Source: Spirometra erinaceieuropaei (taxonomy: Eukaryota; Platyhelminthes; Cestoda; Diphyllobothriidea; Diphyllobothriidae). Taken from it: a stretch of DNA of 64,000 nt. The notes under the pieces were generated by a model. The model was not told where the DNA came from and ran no database searches. It worked only from the letters and a program-made list of their open reading frames with translations. Position numbers and translations under genes: made by a program. Positions 23,691 through 35,274 of the stretch are shown here, one piece after another (position 1 is the stretch's first letter; each line of letters opens with the position of its first letter). The DNA is taken from assembly GCA_902702965.1 (NCBI GenBank), contig CACRXP010000028.1:1464322-1528321 (forward strand), in the 5' to 3' direction.

Positions 23691-26580
23691 AATCGCAGCC
23701 GGGAGAAATACATTTACTTTCCCTCCGCGTACTTAATCGACTTACTTGTTTACATTTAGCTACAATCAATTTAAACTTCCTATCACAACAGCAATCGCAT
23801 TCTTACCGTTGCATGCCATATCGCGCACTACAACTTGCCTCAGTATTTACGAGGGTCATTTTGCACCCACTTTCCACAACTTCCACCTAAGGCTTCCGTC
23901 TGATTGTTCGCCTCCTTGGGCGGCTAGGTTTCGATGAGCTCGACAGGCTACTCATCATTATTCCTGGTGAAGTTGGTTTTTTTTTGGTTACTTACAACGA
24001 ATTCTTGCGCTGCCCGCTTCTTACGCCGAGATTTTGGTACCCATTGAAATAAGCTGGCACATTTACCTTTAATATATTCATTTTCCCTTAGTTCTTGCAC
24101 ATCCTTCCGTGTATTCCCGTAGCCTCACACATAAAATCCCTGCTACTACAGTTCCCGTATTGGGCGTGTCTAGGCTTCTCTACTTCCCAGCAGAACCGAG
24201 TTTCCGGGCCCTGCCGCAATGAGGCGGAGGGCGCCAGTTCTGAGATTGCGGCTCGCTCAAAGAAGCTCCGCCACACCTTCGAGTTTGACGTGCTGAAACT
24301 CTCGTTGCAGGTGATGACAACGTGGACCGCGAGCCTATTAACAGGAGCAATTACCTCCCGCCTCGCGTTTAACGTTGAGACTTTGTCTCAACAGAGTACA
24401 TGGCTAGAAGCATGCAATCAAACATCGACTCCATTGACAGTATCGGCATAACAGGTTTTGAGTAATTATCATGCCAGTAAAAAATATCGGTCGTGGGATG
24501 CGCAATGAATGAATCGGATGCGGATAAAAAAGCCACCATCGAGCCACATTCGACCATCTCCGATGAATGCGGCAGCTGCTGACTATGCTAAGTATTTGGT
24601 TGCATATCATTTGTCCATAACCCTTGTCAACAGCTTTCCCTGAAAATGGATCTGAGTGGGAGCCTGAAACGTAGTCGAACAAAATTTTTCTTTTCGGCGT
24701 CGTCTCCGTCCCTCCAGTTGCTTCCAGAAACGCATCTTCATCTTGTATCGGCGGCAGGAAATGTGCTAATTTGCTATGAGTATGTATTCCCCATCGTCGG
24801 CTTCACTCTCTCCTTCCTTTCCTGTACATAAGCGACCTAGGCTTGTCAAGAAGACTGGAAGTAAGAGTGGTGCAGTGTTTGGCGTGGCTTGGGCCTCCGA
24901 TGAATGCAGTATGCCTGCATACGACGAGAGACCGTAGATGATCTAACAGTAGCTGAAAAGCATCCCTCCTGGACCAGATAAAAGGCAGGAGTCAGACGAC
25001 AGACGTGTCGGTCTCTACAATTGCCTGTTTGAAACAGCAACGGGGCAAAGTGAGACGGAATGGGCAGTGTTCAAAGGACATAGGGTAACAGTCCAAAGAC
25101 GAAAACAATTGACAAGGCCCCACACACGGAAGACCCCCCTGGACAGGGTGCGCACATAAAGAAGCCAATGCTATGAACCAATTCAACAGATTTTATTACC
25201 AAATCTAACCACGCGAAGTTCTAGGCAGTATATAGCGTTCGAAAGGGTAAACGATGAGGACAACAGAGTTGCGAAAATTAACGCCGATTACTGGATTTCG
25301 ATAAATCTTCCTAAATGGCTCTATAATTCCTAGCAAATTACCTCCGACATGCTAACGCAATAAAGATGTTTCATCATACTACCCCGGCTGTTTCTTGACA
25401 TACGAATGTGTAACACTGTCGAGTTAAAAAAACATTGGGTCACGTAGCTGTCTGGTACTGTTCAGACATTCCCAAAACTTGTAAACTGAAGCCCTTGGCT
25501 GCTCTCACGAGCGTTCAGTCCGGTGCTTCAGTGGCTCCAGAATAGGCAGCTTGCTACCCATATGTTATGCCAACTAAACCACAAGAAGGATTGCCGATAT
25601 ATTTTAAAAAGTAATAACTGTGTTGCGAATAAAAGCTACAGTGGAAATAGACGGAAATTCACCTGGTTTAAATAACCCTGTTGCACATTCTTGATTGGGC
25701 TATGTAAGCGTTCAGTGTAAGTTCTTCTCTCCTAATACCACCTCTTCGGTACAACCAACCGACATGTCAATTACTAAAATTCAGAAAAACTGAATCTTTG
25801 GAGTTTTGTGAAGTAACATTTTGTGGTAACTAAAGAAAACCTACTGACACCTCCTTTAGCGGTCAAAGAATTTAGTGTAAAAATCCCTACCTTGCAACAG
25901 TATTCTGTGGCACCAATAAATGATTAAAAGTAAACAGTAAAACAGTCCACATCTGTTTTAATCATTCGGACTTCAACATGTCAGATATGGCAACTAGTGC
26001 AGTGGAAATGGATTTAAAACTGCTGAGCACCGCGACTACAAAGAGTTTCGAGTACTGCTATTAGATTGATGTTCTGTTATCGGCTAGGACGGCTGCAGTA
26101 GTGGTATCATGGAAGAAATAGTAACAAAACGCCCAGAAGACGTCGAACAAACTGATTCAAATGCACCAACCACGGCGCGACTGGCTCCCAACAAACAACT
26201 GTATCGGACAACGCTTACTTATGTGACTATAGTAGGCAGTTATGGACAGTAAACCTACCCCGGCCATGGGGGTCCTGTTCTTGCCTCAGAATCATCAGTG
26301 GATTGGGATTGTGACTACGAACAAAACGGGTCGACGACCAACGGAGGTGCCACGAACCAAAACGTAGGATTAAGGTATCACTTTATGCGTGAACACAAAG
26401 AAGGCATCGTTTTGTGTGAAATAAATGGCCTTGCGGATTTCGCTCAAGTACAATTCACAAAGTGGATGCGCTAATTAGAGAGGTTTCTTTAGAATAAACC
26501 TAGACGAATATGCTCGCCTAATTAATATTTTTACGCACATGGTTTTGGGCTTTCAGTCCAAATAATTAGGAAATTCGTAC
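23691..26580. other. no recognisable gene
   Basis: About 2.9 kb with no coding region I can support. A 118-codon open stretch (24095-24451, +) does not resemble a known family. A short G+C-richer patch near 24200-24280 stands out by composition only. Some of it may be the decayed 5' part of the Penelope-like element that follows. Confidence 0.35.
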
Positions 26581-26585
26581 TACTG

Positions 26586-27358
26586 CCAGAGATAACTTCA
26601 GTGTCAACGCTTTTAGCCGCTCAAAACTGGTCGTTGAAATGGTTGTGTTTTCGTTAGATGTCCCATCTCTTTTTACGAATGTATCGGTCGCGGACAAGGC
26701 CAACTACCTCTGTGATTTCATTGCCGACAATTCACAGGATATAGGAATGCCAGTGAAGCTCCTCAAGGAATTGTTATTTAGGTGTACCTTGAACGTGCAG
26801 TTCCTATTTGACAACATTCTGTGTAGACAAATGGACGGCGTAGCTATAGGCTCGCCCTTTGGCCCGCCTTTGGCGAATATATTCATGGGCAAGCTAGGAG
26901 CTTTCCAGCTACGTCACCAGCCCAACGGCCTGAGATACTATGGGCGGTACGTGGATGATATATTTGAAATTGCACCGAAACAAAATGATGTCTCAATTCT
27001 ACTGAATGATATAAGTCAGGCGCACCCATCAATCAAATTCACTTTGGAAGAAGAACAGTCCGGTTCACTTCCCCTTCTGGGTGTGCTTCTGGGTAGAAGG
27101 CCTGACGGCAGCATTCGACGTAACGTCTATCGTAAGAAAACGTGGTCCGGACAATACACCCATTTTTGGAGTTTCGTACCGCTAAACGTTAAACGTAATT
27201 TAGTCAACCGCTTGATAGAAAGGGTAGGGAGAATCTGCTCAGCTGATAGCATTCAGAAAGAGCTTAAGATTATTGAAAGTTTTTTTCGCCAGAACGAGTA
27301 TCTCGATAGATTCCTAGTTAAGAACATGGCGAAAGACCACCAAAATCCCCGATGCTGA
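26586..27358 (+). pseudogene. Penelope-like reverse transcriptase (PLE1)
   Basis: Copies element RNA to DNA; Penelope reverse transcriptases are related to telomerase. Visible motifs: FSLDVPSLFTNV (motif A, 26648-26683), MDGVAIGSPFGPPLANIFMG (motif B, 26831-26890) and the catalytic RYVDDIFEIAP (motif C, 26945-26977, with the Y-V-D-D box). LPLLGVLLGRRPDGS follows, then RKKTWSGQYTHFWSFVP, in the place of the usual thumb residues. The frame is open for 239 codons from 26639 to a single TGA at 27356-27358. Beyond it the same frame continues into the nuclease. Apart from that stop and a missing N-terminus, the domain looks well preserved, suggesting a fairly recent copy. Confidence 0.85.
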
Positions 27359-28036
27359 CGGCAGGAGAGAAAAAGGCTCTTCATCAGGGTCCCGTTTCAA
27401 GAGGACGCGCCAAATAAACGTTTAAGAAGACGCCTAACTCAAGCTGTATCACAGACCGTTCCGGCAGCTGACACCCGTGTACTGTTCTCCACTAGTCCCA
27501 TCCTATACAGAGAGGGCAAGGACAAACTACCAGCTCAGACAACCTCTATGTGTATTTTCTCCTTAATCTGCCCCTGTGGGACAGAATATATTGGTCGCAT
27601 GAGCCGACGTTTGTCCAAAAGAATAAAAGAACATCTTCCAGCCTGGTTAGAAAAGGGCCAAATAAACAACATAAACAGCTCTAGCCTCGCGCACATGGTA
27701 GACACACCATCGTGTAGATGCCAGAGAGGCCTTCAGAGTGATTTACAAGGTCCAATCGAGCTATCCAAAACTACTTGGGTAGCGCTTGTTGGCTACGGCA
27801 GAGGCGGCTGCGATTCGGCTACGCGAACCGGTCCTATGCGCACAGAAGAACTTCATACAGGTCCCACAGTTGCCATGGTTCAAAGCCACCAAGCCAGCCA
27901 CTCGCATATAATTACCTTTTCCGGGACCTACCCTCTCCCTGACACTGACTGCAATTTTGGTGTTTCGCTCTCCCCCTCCCCTTCCCTCCCCAAACCCGAG
28001 CTACAGCTTAATTATCTACTTGACCGTATGTTTTAA
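27359..28036 (+). pseudogene. GIY-YIG endonuclease domain (PLE1)
   Basis: Nuclease domain of the Penelope-like element, expected to nick target DNA for insertion. The linker after the TGA is open and in the same frame as the reverse transcriptase (TRVLFSTSPILYREGKD near 27472-27522). The domain starts MCIFSLICPCGTEYIGRMSR, where the IFS...YIG spacing corresponds to GIY...YIG. It continues with RLSKRIKEHLPAWLEKGQI, carrying the conserved arginine and EH residues. Near 27725 the frame shifts: the expected C-terminal residues (RVIYKV and KLLG) are read in another frame up to about 27890. The open stretch shown ends at 28036 but its last third is probably out of frame. Confidence 0.8.
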
Positions 28037-28054
28037 TGCATTCCTCCAATAGCC

Positions 28055-28112
28055 ATATAAATGTACAGGCCTGAAGAAAATTTATCGAAAGCAGGCGTAT
28101 GCTCGCCTGACT
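28055..28112 (+). other. conserved PLE 3'-end motif, hammerhead-like
   Basis: CATATAAATGTAC is followed by CTGAAGA (28071-28077), nine bases, GAAA (28087-28090), then a 6 bp hairpin CAGGCG/CGCCTG (28092-28097 with 28104-28109). The same segment ends PLE2 (33974-34026), with CCGACGA and GAAA at the same spacing. Hammerhead ribozymes are known from Penelope-like elements, and CTGANGA...GAAA is their core. Stem II is weak here and the cleavage-site bases are not clear, so an active ribozyme is not shown. Confidence 0.3.
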
Positions 28113-28115
28113 TAA

Positions 28116-29518
28116 TGTGCCTCTGCTAACCTGCTGGAAGGTACCAAGTTCTTATGCTGGGAACGCGCTGGTGGATGTTGTTTTCGCACCTCTGCTGACA
28201 GTTGGCGAACTGGTAATAATGAGGGTAAAGACACAGTCCTTTAGGGGGTCTATCGGGATATAGGTGGATTTCCAGAGTAAGCAGATATTCACGGTTTGAT
28301 AAATTTAAAAATTATGCTCACCTAGCTGTAGCATACTAAAAAAATCGATGTGCGTTTGTTTTTGGGACCGTTAACGATGTGTATTGTGCTTTCTTTGAGA
28401 AAAGCCTTTCTACGCAAAACAAAGTGGCATCAACGTGGCAGAGGACGACACTTTCTAGAAAGGACCGACGCACGCAACCTGGTAGTAGAGCTCAGAAAAG
28501 GCACTTCGGAATAAGATGTTAGGAGATTGAATTGCTAACTCTAACACAATATTTTGACTGATGGTCAGCTGTTGTTTCGTTTTAATTGTCGTCCTTGTTT
28601 TGGATAATGCAGTTAAGATAAACAGAGCCACAGGGAAAAGCCCCATTGAAGATATTTCGACCGTTGCAAACGACGTCGTCCAGGGAAAAGACATCTAATG
28701 ATCTCCAGGATCGGAACCAAGAGCCGGAGAATTGGACTACTCCTTCCCCCATTGGTAATAGTTAAATTCTGTGGCCTTTTGAGGTGGGGAAGTATTTTCC
28801 ACCATCCTCACCTTTGACAATGGGTTTCAACGCTCACTCGTAGTGAGGAGTCGCTCATCAAGACGTAAAGCGCATTTTAAGTGAGGTTACTTTTTCGCCT
28901 CGCAAAGCCCGTTGATAAATATGGTGGGGATTGGAAGACCACTGCATACAGTTGCCCATCTCGCCACCATAGTAAGTAAACTCTGTCGGCAGTTCTATGG
29001 TGCTGTAGCCTTGCGAGATTTGGAAGAATGAGACGTACCAATGCGCAACCAACTGGGAGTCATATACTTGCTGCCTCACCAGTCTCACTGATCAGCACTA
29101 TCTGAAATATCCTGCCGTTCCGCAAAATGAGCCCGTCGGCTGTTGGAAGAAACGTAGTCGCGAATACAGAGCATGCCAATATCAGAGGATCACCTGTCCA
29201 AATTCCTAACTCCGTTCTGTTTTTCCGCAGTGCTGGGCATGAATTTAAATTGCAGCTCGTACGGTAGCGAAGGTCTGTCATCGTTTTTATTTACAATCTA
29301 TTTTACCGGAGTTTGCTTCCAATTCAATGACTCTTACTGGCTTGTTTACACTGTTAGATATCTCGAGGTGATTCTCAGGACAGAGTATAAGACATGTTAT
29401 CCCAGTTAGTCGGCTTCTGAACGTAAACCAGAACCCCATGCTGTGAACACTGAGCGAGGTGAACAGTATTCTGTCGGACAAGAGAAATAGAGGATCCAGA
29501 CTGCTGGCAACCCTGCGG
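28116..29518. other. no recognisable gene
   Basis: No coding region or repeat is recognised in this 1.4 kb stretch. Open stretches are all under 80 codons and on mixed strands. Confidence 0.35.
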
Positions 29519-30058
29519 NNNNNNNNNNNNNNNNNNNNNNNNNNNNNNNNNNNNNNNNNNNNNNNNNNNNNNNNNNNNNNNNNNNNNNNNNNNNNNNNNN
29601 NNNNNNNNNNNNNNNNNNNNNNNNNNNNNNNNNNNNNNNNNNNNNNNNNNNNNNNNNNNNNNNNNNNNNNNNNNNNNNNNNNNNNNNNNNNNNNNNNNNN
29701 NNNNNNNNNNNNNNNNNNNNNNNNNNNNNNNNNNNNNNNNNNNNNNNNNNNNNNNNNNNNNNNNNNNNNNNNNNNNNNNNNNNNNNNNNNNNNNNNNNNN
29801 NNNNNNNNNNNNNNNNNNNNNNNNNNNNNNNNNNNNNNNNNNNNNNNNNNNNNNNNNNNNNNNNNNNNNNNNNNNNNNNNNNNNNNNNNNNNNNNNNNNN
29901 NNNNNNNNNNNNNNNNNNNNNNNNNNNNNNNNNNNNNNNNNNNNNNNNNNNNNNNNNNNNNNNNNNNNNNNNNNNNNNNNNNNNNNNNNNNNNNNNNNNN
30001 NNNNNNNNNNNNNNNNNNNNNNNNNNNNNNNNNNNNNNNNNNNNNNNNNNNNNNNNNN
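29519..30058. other. assembly gap (540 N)
   Basis: A run of 540 N bases. Apparent reading frames spanning it are artefacts. Confidence 0.99.
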
Positions 30059-33000
30059 GAGCTGTGACAGACCCATGCGTGTTAAAAAGACTTGTAGTAT
30101 TCAGAATAGTACATCAAGACAGGTAGTGAGTCACTGGACATGCACCACGGCAGCACTTTTTCGTTGTTGACAAAATGAAAATGTTATCTTGAATTTGTAC
30201 GTTAATACAGCTTCAAATCATGTAAATTCTACTTTTTTTTCGTTCTTACACACCAAATGAGTCAATGAAAACGTTTTACTGAAACAAGCCGCATAGATGT
30301 GATATCACGTGGACGAGTCTCAAGCCTTGCACTCTCTTTTAAAATTTGATGGTGTGCTGAGGCACAATGTCAGTCTTGGTTAGTCTCCGTGGAAATTCCC
30401 CAAACTGGAGTCTCTCAAGTCCACCCAAATCTTCGGCGGAAGTGAAAGAGAAAGATGATGTACTCTCACTGATTGGAGAGGAAGTCCACACCCGAAATGA
30501 GAAGTTACTGTGTCTGGCAAATTTTATCAGTAGAACAACCTGTCGAGGATTAGGCCTTTCAGTCGCCTTTTTAACAAGATAAGTCTAGCCCAAATACCAC
30601 ATTTGGTCATAGTTTGTGTTTGGTCAGTTTGTGTTATTTAAACCTTGATTGATAGAGTAGTCATCATCCATGAAGACGTCGCGTCTCTGAAACGAGTCAT
30701 TTGTTTCCTTGACCAAGACTTAGCATGCGGTACTTTCTTGCTACTTAAAAATATTAGTAAGCATAGTAGAAGTGGAATAAATATGACAGAAAATATTTCA
30801 GAACACCTGATGTTCCTGATCACATGGAAGGTTGATATCTGATGCCTTGAAAGGTCGTAATATTCACAATGATACGGAGCTTTAGAGAAAGGAACCGTAA
30901 TTGTGCCATTTACTTAGAAGCACGTTGGGCGTTCATTTAGTAAATTAGCGAACAGAAATAGTTGAGAAGTGGGGGAAAGTGAAACCAGATAATTTACAGA
31001 GACTGAGGGGCAGACTTGTGGTAGTGAAAATCGAAAGTATATGCCAGTAACCCCACTCTAACTAAATAGCATTTCAGTGCAAATGCGGAACACCGTGAAT
31101 GTCCGATGATGCAGATTTCCTGGGCGATCGTTCTTTTGGTGTACTGTCTTCAAACCTCTGATAGGATCTCGAGATTTGAGAAGTCTGCTTAGTTTAGTGA
31201 TGAGCGTCTACGAAACCATCACTGAAGAGGTCTCTAATTGCCCAGTTGACAATTCATGGTGTTTTAAAGGAACAGCATCTGTCTTTACTCCTGCAATCAG
31301 GGTGAACCTTTTGACGCTACATCGTATAACTCGGAATAGTCTCAATCGCAGCAGGCAGGAAAACAGCTTGTGGCTCACTGGCAGGAAGTTCGACCAACTT
31401 CTGATTATCAAAGCCTTTTGATGCGAGCTCGGGGTCTTTACGGTCTAGAACTGGGATATGATTAGTTGTGGGCGGAAGATAAATACGTAATAACTAATTG
31501 TGCTCCGTTTACTTCCTAACTTTATCCTTCCAGAAGGTCCCCTTGCCGACTCCTTCGCACACCTCTACAGCTGTAACTGAAGATTAAGTCCAAGAAAAGT
31601 GATTTAGAACTTCAGAAATGGCTATTCTTATATTCCTTGTCTTTGAAAGCAATACTCTTTGCAATAGCGACTATAATGCTAAGACATCATGGATGTGGCA
31701 CAGAGCGTGACTAGAACACTTTATCCCTTAAGGTTGCATGCTCTTAGACGGCGGGGGACAGAACTACTAGTGCCACGTTCTAATCTTAAGGGAGGTAGGC
31801 ATTGGAACATTTTAAAGGACTCCATCACATCAAAGTCCAAAAGCTACGGTTTTTTAGGGCAGCCAGATTTACGTAACCACCTCTTCTGACTGTGCTTTGT
31901 GTTATAATGGGCCTACCTTCCATCCTTTCAAGGCCAAAGCACAGCCGTCTGTCTTTGGAAACATAAAAGATTTTCAAGGAGAAAATGTAAAACATAAAGG
32001 CATCTTCGGAAAAAATATGAGTCTCGGTGGGTCTCTTAGAACACTGATCGCTGCGGTATGTTTGGTAAAAGACTAATCTGCACGAAAATTTCTTACACGA
32101 AATATGACACAGTTGCGACAACCGGAGAGCTGCGCCGTATCTAATTCTTTCTTCCTATTAATCAGTCATACGAATGCCGGTTATACTTGTGGCTGACTTT
32201 ATTTATTGTGGTTAATATCGTCGAACTTGAATGCCATTATGGCTGCTACTGACTTATAACGTATTTTTCAAATCACTTATGCATATAACACCCCATTGGC
32301 CGTACTCCAGCCTTGCGCTTGCTGTTGGGTTTTTAACAAATGGGTCAGATGAATGGAGACTTAATTACTTGATTTTTACGATAGGCGATCTGTACAGGTC
32401 ACAGGCACCTAGTTTGTATGGATCTAAAGTTAGAACAAAAATTTGACGTGGAAAGCTATTTTGCGCCAAATTATTTGGGTTCCACCAGAACGCCTACATG
32501 CTATATACAACAGGCAGTTATTATATGGGTTAGCTCCCTCTACTTGAAAGTTGACTCGGAGAAGCAAGTTAAAGAACCGAATACACACTGTTCAAAGGAC
32601 GAATGCTTCCTATAGTGGCCCTAATTCAGGCGCCTGTTGCGACGTTGCATCTCTTGCGAGTACTTGCAGAAGGCACCAGCGGCAGCCTGGTTCTCGGCCA
32701 ATCAGGGCGATCCAAATCGGCCAATGAACTTCAGGATCGACTCAGAAGTGCGTCCGCTCAAGGCGCTGTAATCCAATGCCCACTCTCACTCACGACGCCA
32801 CTCTCATGGCGCCGAGCGTGTTCTATCGTCCGGCCACCAGTTTATTCTATCCGGTTCGCCAATCCTGCTGCACAGAATACAATATCCTCCCGACACGTGT
32901 CCAAAACATCATCTTCCTATTGGGGACTGAGTCTGATGGTCGTAGTGGCTAAAGGCAGCCACGTGGATTTAGCTTCTGCAATTCTCATGAAGTAGTTTCA

Positions 33001-33250
33001 ATTTTATGCTAGACCTACCACAAAACACAACAAACCATCCCTCTGTTTTCAACTTCCCGGTGACTCAGATGAATCGTTTAAATCGATCACTATTTCGGGT
33101 TTCGGCGTCGGATTTAAACTACCGACATAGGGAAACAAATAGCTGAATACACCGGGAGCTCTGTTGTCAGATGTTTGGCCTTCATAAACGCAAGAAGTAA
33201 TTTCTCGTAATTTAAACTGTGGATAGAAGGTAGAACGCGTATTGAGTAGA
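30059..33250. other. no recognisable gene
   Basis: About 3.2 kb, mostly AT-rich, with no supported gene. The only sizeable open stretch is 32603-32995 (+, 130 codons). It lies in a patch that is richer in G+C than its surroundings and begins MLPIVALIQAPVATLHLLRV. I do not recognise it; it could be a decayed repeat. Confidence 0.3.
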
Positions 33251-33254
33251 ATGC

Positions 33255-33436
33255 GTGTTAAATGGTTTCTGACACATACTCATGTCTTCTTGCCAACTAG
33301 TGAGCTCCGATTAAACCTCCGACGCATCCAATGATTTAAAGACATAAAAGCGCATCTGCTGGTCCTTAACAGCAAGGAAATTCTCGTGCTCCGCTTTTCT
33401 GCAACAAATACGTGCCAGAATGTGTTCCTAACCCTA
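33255..33436 (+). repeat. long inverted repeat, left arm (PLE2)
   Basis: About 182 bases starting GTGTTAAATGGTTTCTGACA are matched in reverse complement at 34092-34275, with only a few mismatches and single-base indels. The inner end of the arm runs into the PLE2 reading frame (NTCQNVFLTL). Confidence 0.9.
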
Positions 33437-34030
33437 ACGCAGACCACATCAGTGGGCATTTACTCCCTTACCTGCTCATATGGAGCAGGTTACATTGGTC
33501 GTATGAGTCCGTGCCTGTCCACAAGACTGCGAGAACACCTGCCGGTATGGTTGACGAAAGGTGAAATTAAGAGCACACAGCTCCTTCCTCGCACTTGTGG
33601 TTGATTCTGGGTATCGTGTGGACCCCAACGAAGCCTTCTGTGTGATGTGTAAGGTCCCATCCCACTTCCCTAAGAAACTGGGTCAGCGCTTACTATAAAC
33701 GCCAGAAGCGACCGCCATCAGGCTACGGGAGTCAGAAGTGTGAGCGCAGAAGAACCTCCTGCACGCTCCGCGTTTACCGTGACCGAAGATCGATTAACTG
33801 CGTGTATGTCTCCGTGCCCCGTTTCCCCTCTACCTAACCCTCACCGTCACTTGTTGTCTCCTCCCTACCATCCCCTCCTCTCCCCCCTATTCATACATCT
33901 AACTTTTGTGAAAAGACGAACAGTAATCGAGTCCTCTTATTGACTACACTTTTTTTACTTTGGGCATCGGTCCCATATAAATGTACTGTCCGACGAGAAT
34001 TTGTCGAAAACACATGTATGTTCGCCAAAT
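33386..34030 (+). pseudogene. Penelope-like element fragment with GIY-YIG domain (PLE2)
   Basis: Second Penelope-like copy reduced to its 3' part. The nuclease start reads VGIYSLTCSYGAGYIGRMSP (33458-33517), with both GIY and YIG intact, then RLREHLPVWLTKGEI. The frame is then lost. Decayed C-terminal residues (KVPSHFPKKLGQRLL near 33649-33693) and a pyrimidine-rich stretch follow. The conserved 3' segment CATATAAATGTAC...GAAAA is at 33974-34010. No reverse transcriptase is present. The fragment lies almost entirely between two inverted repeat arms, so it may be one of two oppositely oriented partial copies. Confidence 0.75.
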
Positions 34031-34091
34031 GGTCTTCTAAATATGACTTTACTTTGTCTGGGCGGCGTTAGCGTCCACTTTTACAGACGCC

Positions 34092-34275
34092 TAGGGTTAG
34101 GAACACATTCTGGCACGTATTTGTTGCAGAAAAGCGGAGCACGAGAATTTCCTTGCTGTTTAAAGACCAGCAGATGCGCTTATATGTCTTTAAATCATTG
34201 TATTCGTCGGAGGTTTAATCGGAGCTCACTAGTTGGCAAGAAGACATTAGTATGTGTCAGAAACCATTTAACACC
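34092..34275 (-). repeat. long inverted repeat, right arm (PLE2)
   Basis: Reverse complement of 33255-33436, beginning CTAGGGTTAGGAACACATTC. The arms are separated by about 655 bases containing the PLE2 nuclease fragment. Inverted terminal copies are a known feature of Penelope-like insertions. Confidence 0.9.
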
Positions 34276-34904
34276 ATTGACCCTTCCAGTATGTTGCTGA
34301 TGAGCGCCATTTCATATGTTGTTCGAACTCCTACAATCATGGGTATTTTCATATTTTCCCTGATTTATATAATTTTAGAAACCAAAGCAATAGTCTTTTG
34401 TTTCTCACCCTTTAATTAACTTCCCGTTTTGCACAAATGCCTTAGGCCTTGTCGTCGATAGATATGCCTTAACTGTTTCGTTTCCTAAGTTTGCCCTCAC
34501 TGAGCTTCATAGTAGCCGTTTGTCAACTTCTTAGTTTTTCTTGTGATTTCCTTTTCTGCGGTCTTTCATTTCTCTCCGTTTTTCAGTCATCAACCTTCAG
34601 TTTGTTTCGCTTCTGTACGACAGTGCGAGTACTCACAACATGATTTCTTGTTGTCCAACCTCGTCCTCTCTTGTCTTGATTTATAAACGAAATACTGGGG
34701 TGCTGTCCTCCGAGAGTTTGTAAATGCACCGTATTCACTCTGAAACGCGGAGTGATTAGTAGAAACATATAATGAAAATACAAGTTACGTGGACACGACT
34801 ATAATGAAACGCAACTATGTAAATTGTCTAAATGGATTCACAAAGCAAAAAGCGGATGGAAGTAGAGCGAAAGGGTTAACAAGATGCCAATAAAAGCAAC
34901 TCAT
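34276..34904. other. no recognisable gene
   Basis: No supported feature in this AT-rich stretch. Confidence 0.35.
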
Positions 34905-35060
34905 AGAATAGAATAGCTTTATTATAGCACCCCTTGGGCACTGTCAGTCTCCCTTGAACACAGGAAAAAAGCTAAAACAAACCCATCCATTAAGACTGCA
35001 CTTTGACTGCATTTGTCTTGGGTGTCTCTTTAGCCAAAAGAGCGCGAATTGAGAGTTTGT
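34905..35060 (-). repeat. possible 3' tail of a minus-strand retroelement
   Basis: On the minus strand the segment reads GGGGTGCTATAATAAAGC and then ATTCTATTCTATG. This is an AATAAA-like signal followed by a short pentanucleotide tail, as at the 3' ends of some non-LTR elements. No coding part of such an element is recognised upstream (35060-35270), so this is only a suggestion. Confidence 0.3.
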
Positions 35061-35270
35061 CTTAAGTTAAAAAAAAACCTGAGTTCCAAGGAAAAATAAT
35101 CACAAAAGTTTTAAGAAAGAACGATATGTACGACATAAAAATTAAAGTGTGCAGTTCGGTAGTTTCTGGGTAGGCATGAATAATATGTCCTTCATGGAAA
35201 ATGAAGAACTTTGATATCGACCTGACCTTGAAAGTATTTTCCAGTTGGGTAAATTTGGTGTGCTCTAGTT

Positions 35271-35274
35271 GGTG
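35271..35274 (+). repeat. target-site duplication GGTG (left)
   Basis: GGTG directly precedes the 5' LTR and is repeated directly after the 3' LTR at 40444-40447. Four-base duplications are usual for Ty3/Gypsy integrases. Confidence 0.85.

Larger units (their letters stand above)
26586..28115 (+). mobile_element. Penelope-like retroelement (PLE1)
   Basis: Plus-strand element with a Penelope-type reverse transcriptase followed by a GIY-YIG endonuclease. This order is diagnostic for endonuclease-bearing Penelope-like elements, which are not CR1-like or LTR elements. The first recognisable residues are RDNFSVNAFSRSKLVVEM, just before the ATG at 26639. The 3' part after the nuclease is frame-shifted near 27725. 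It ends in a conserved segment (about 28052-28110) also found at the end of PLE2. The 5' end is not defined, and upstream sequence gives no clear long repeat. Confidence 0.85.

Noticed and set aside
29375..30076. Long open frames over the 540 N gap on both strands
   Set aside because: Almost entirely unknown residues; no real coding evidence on either side.
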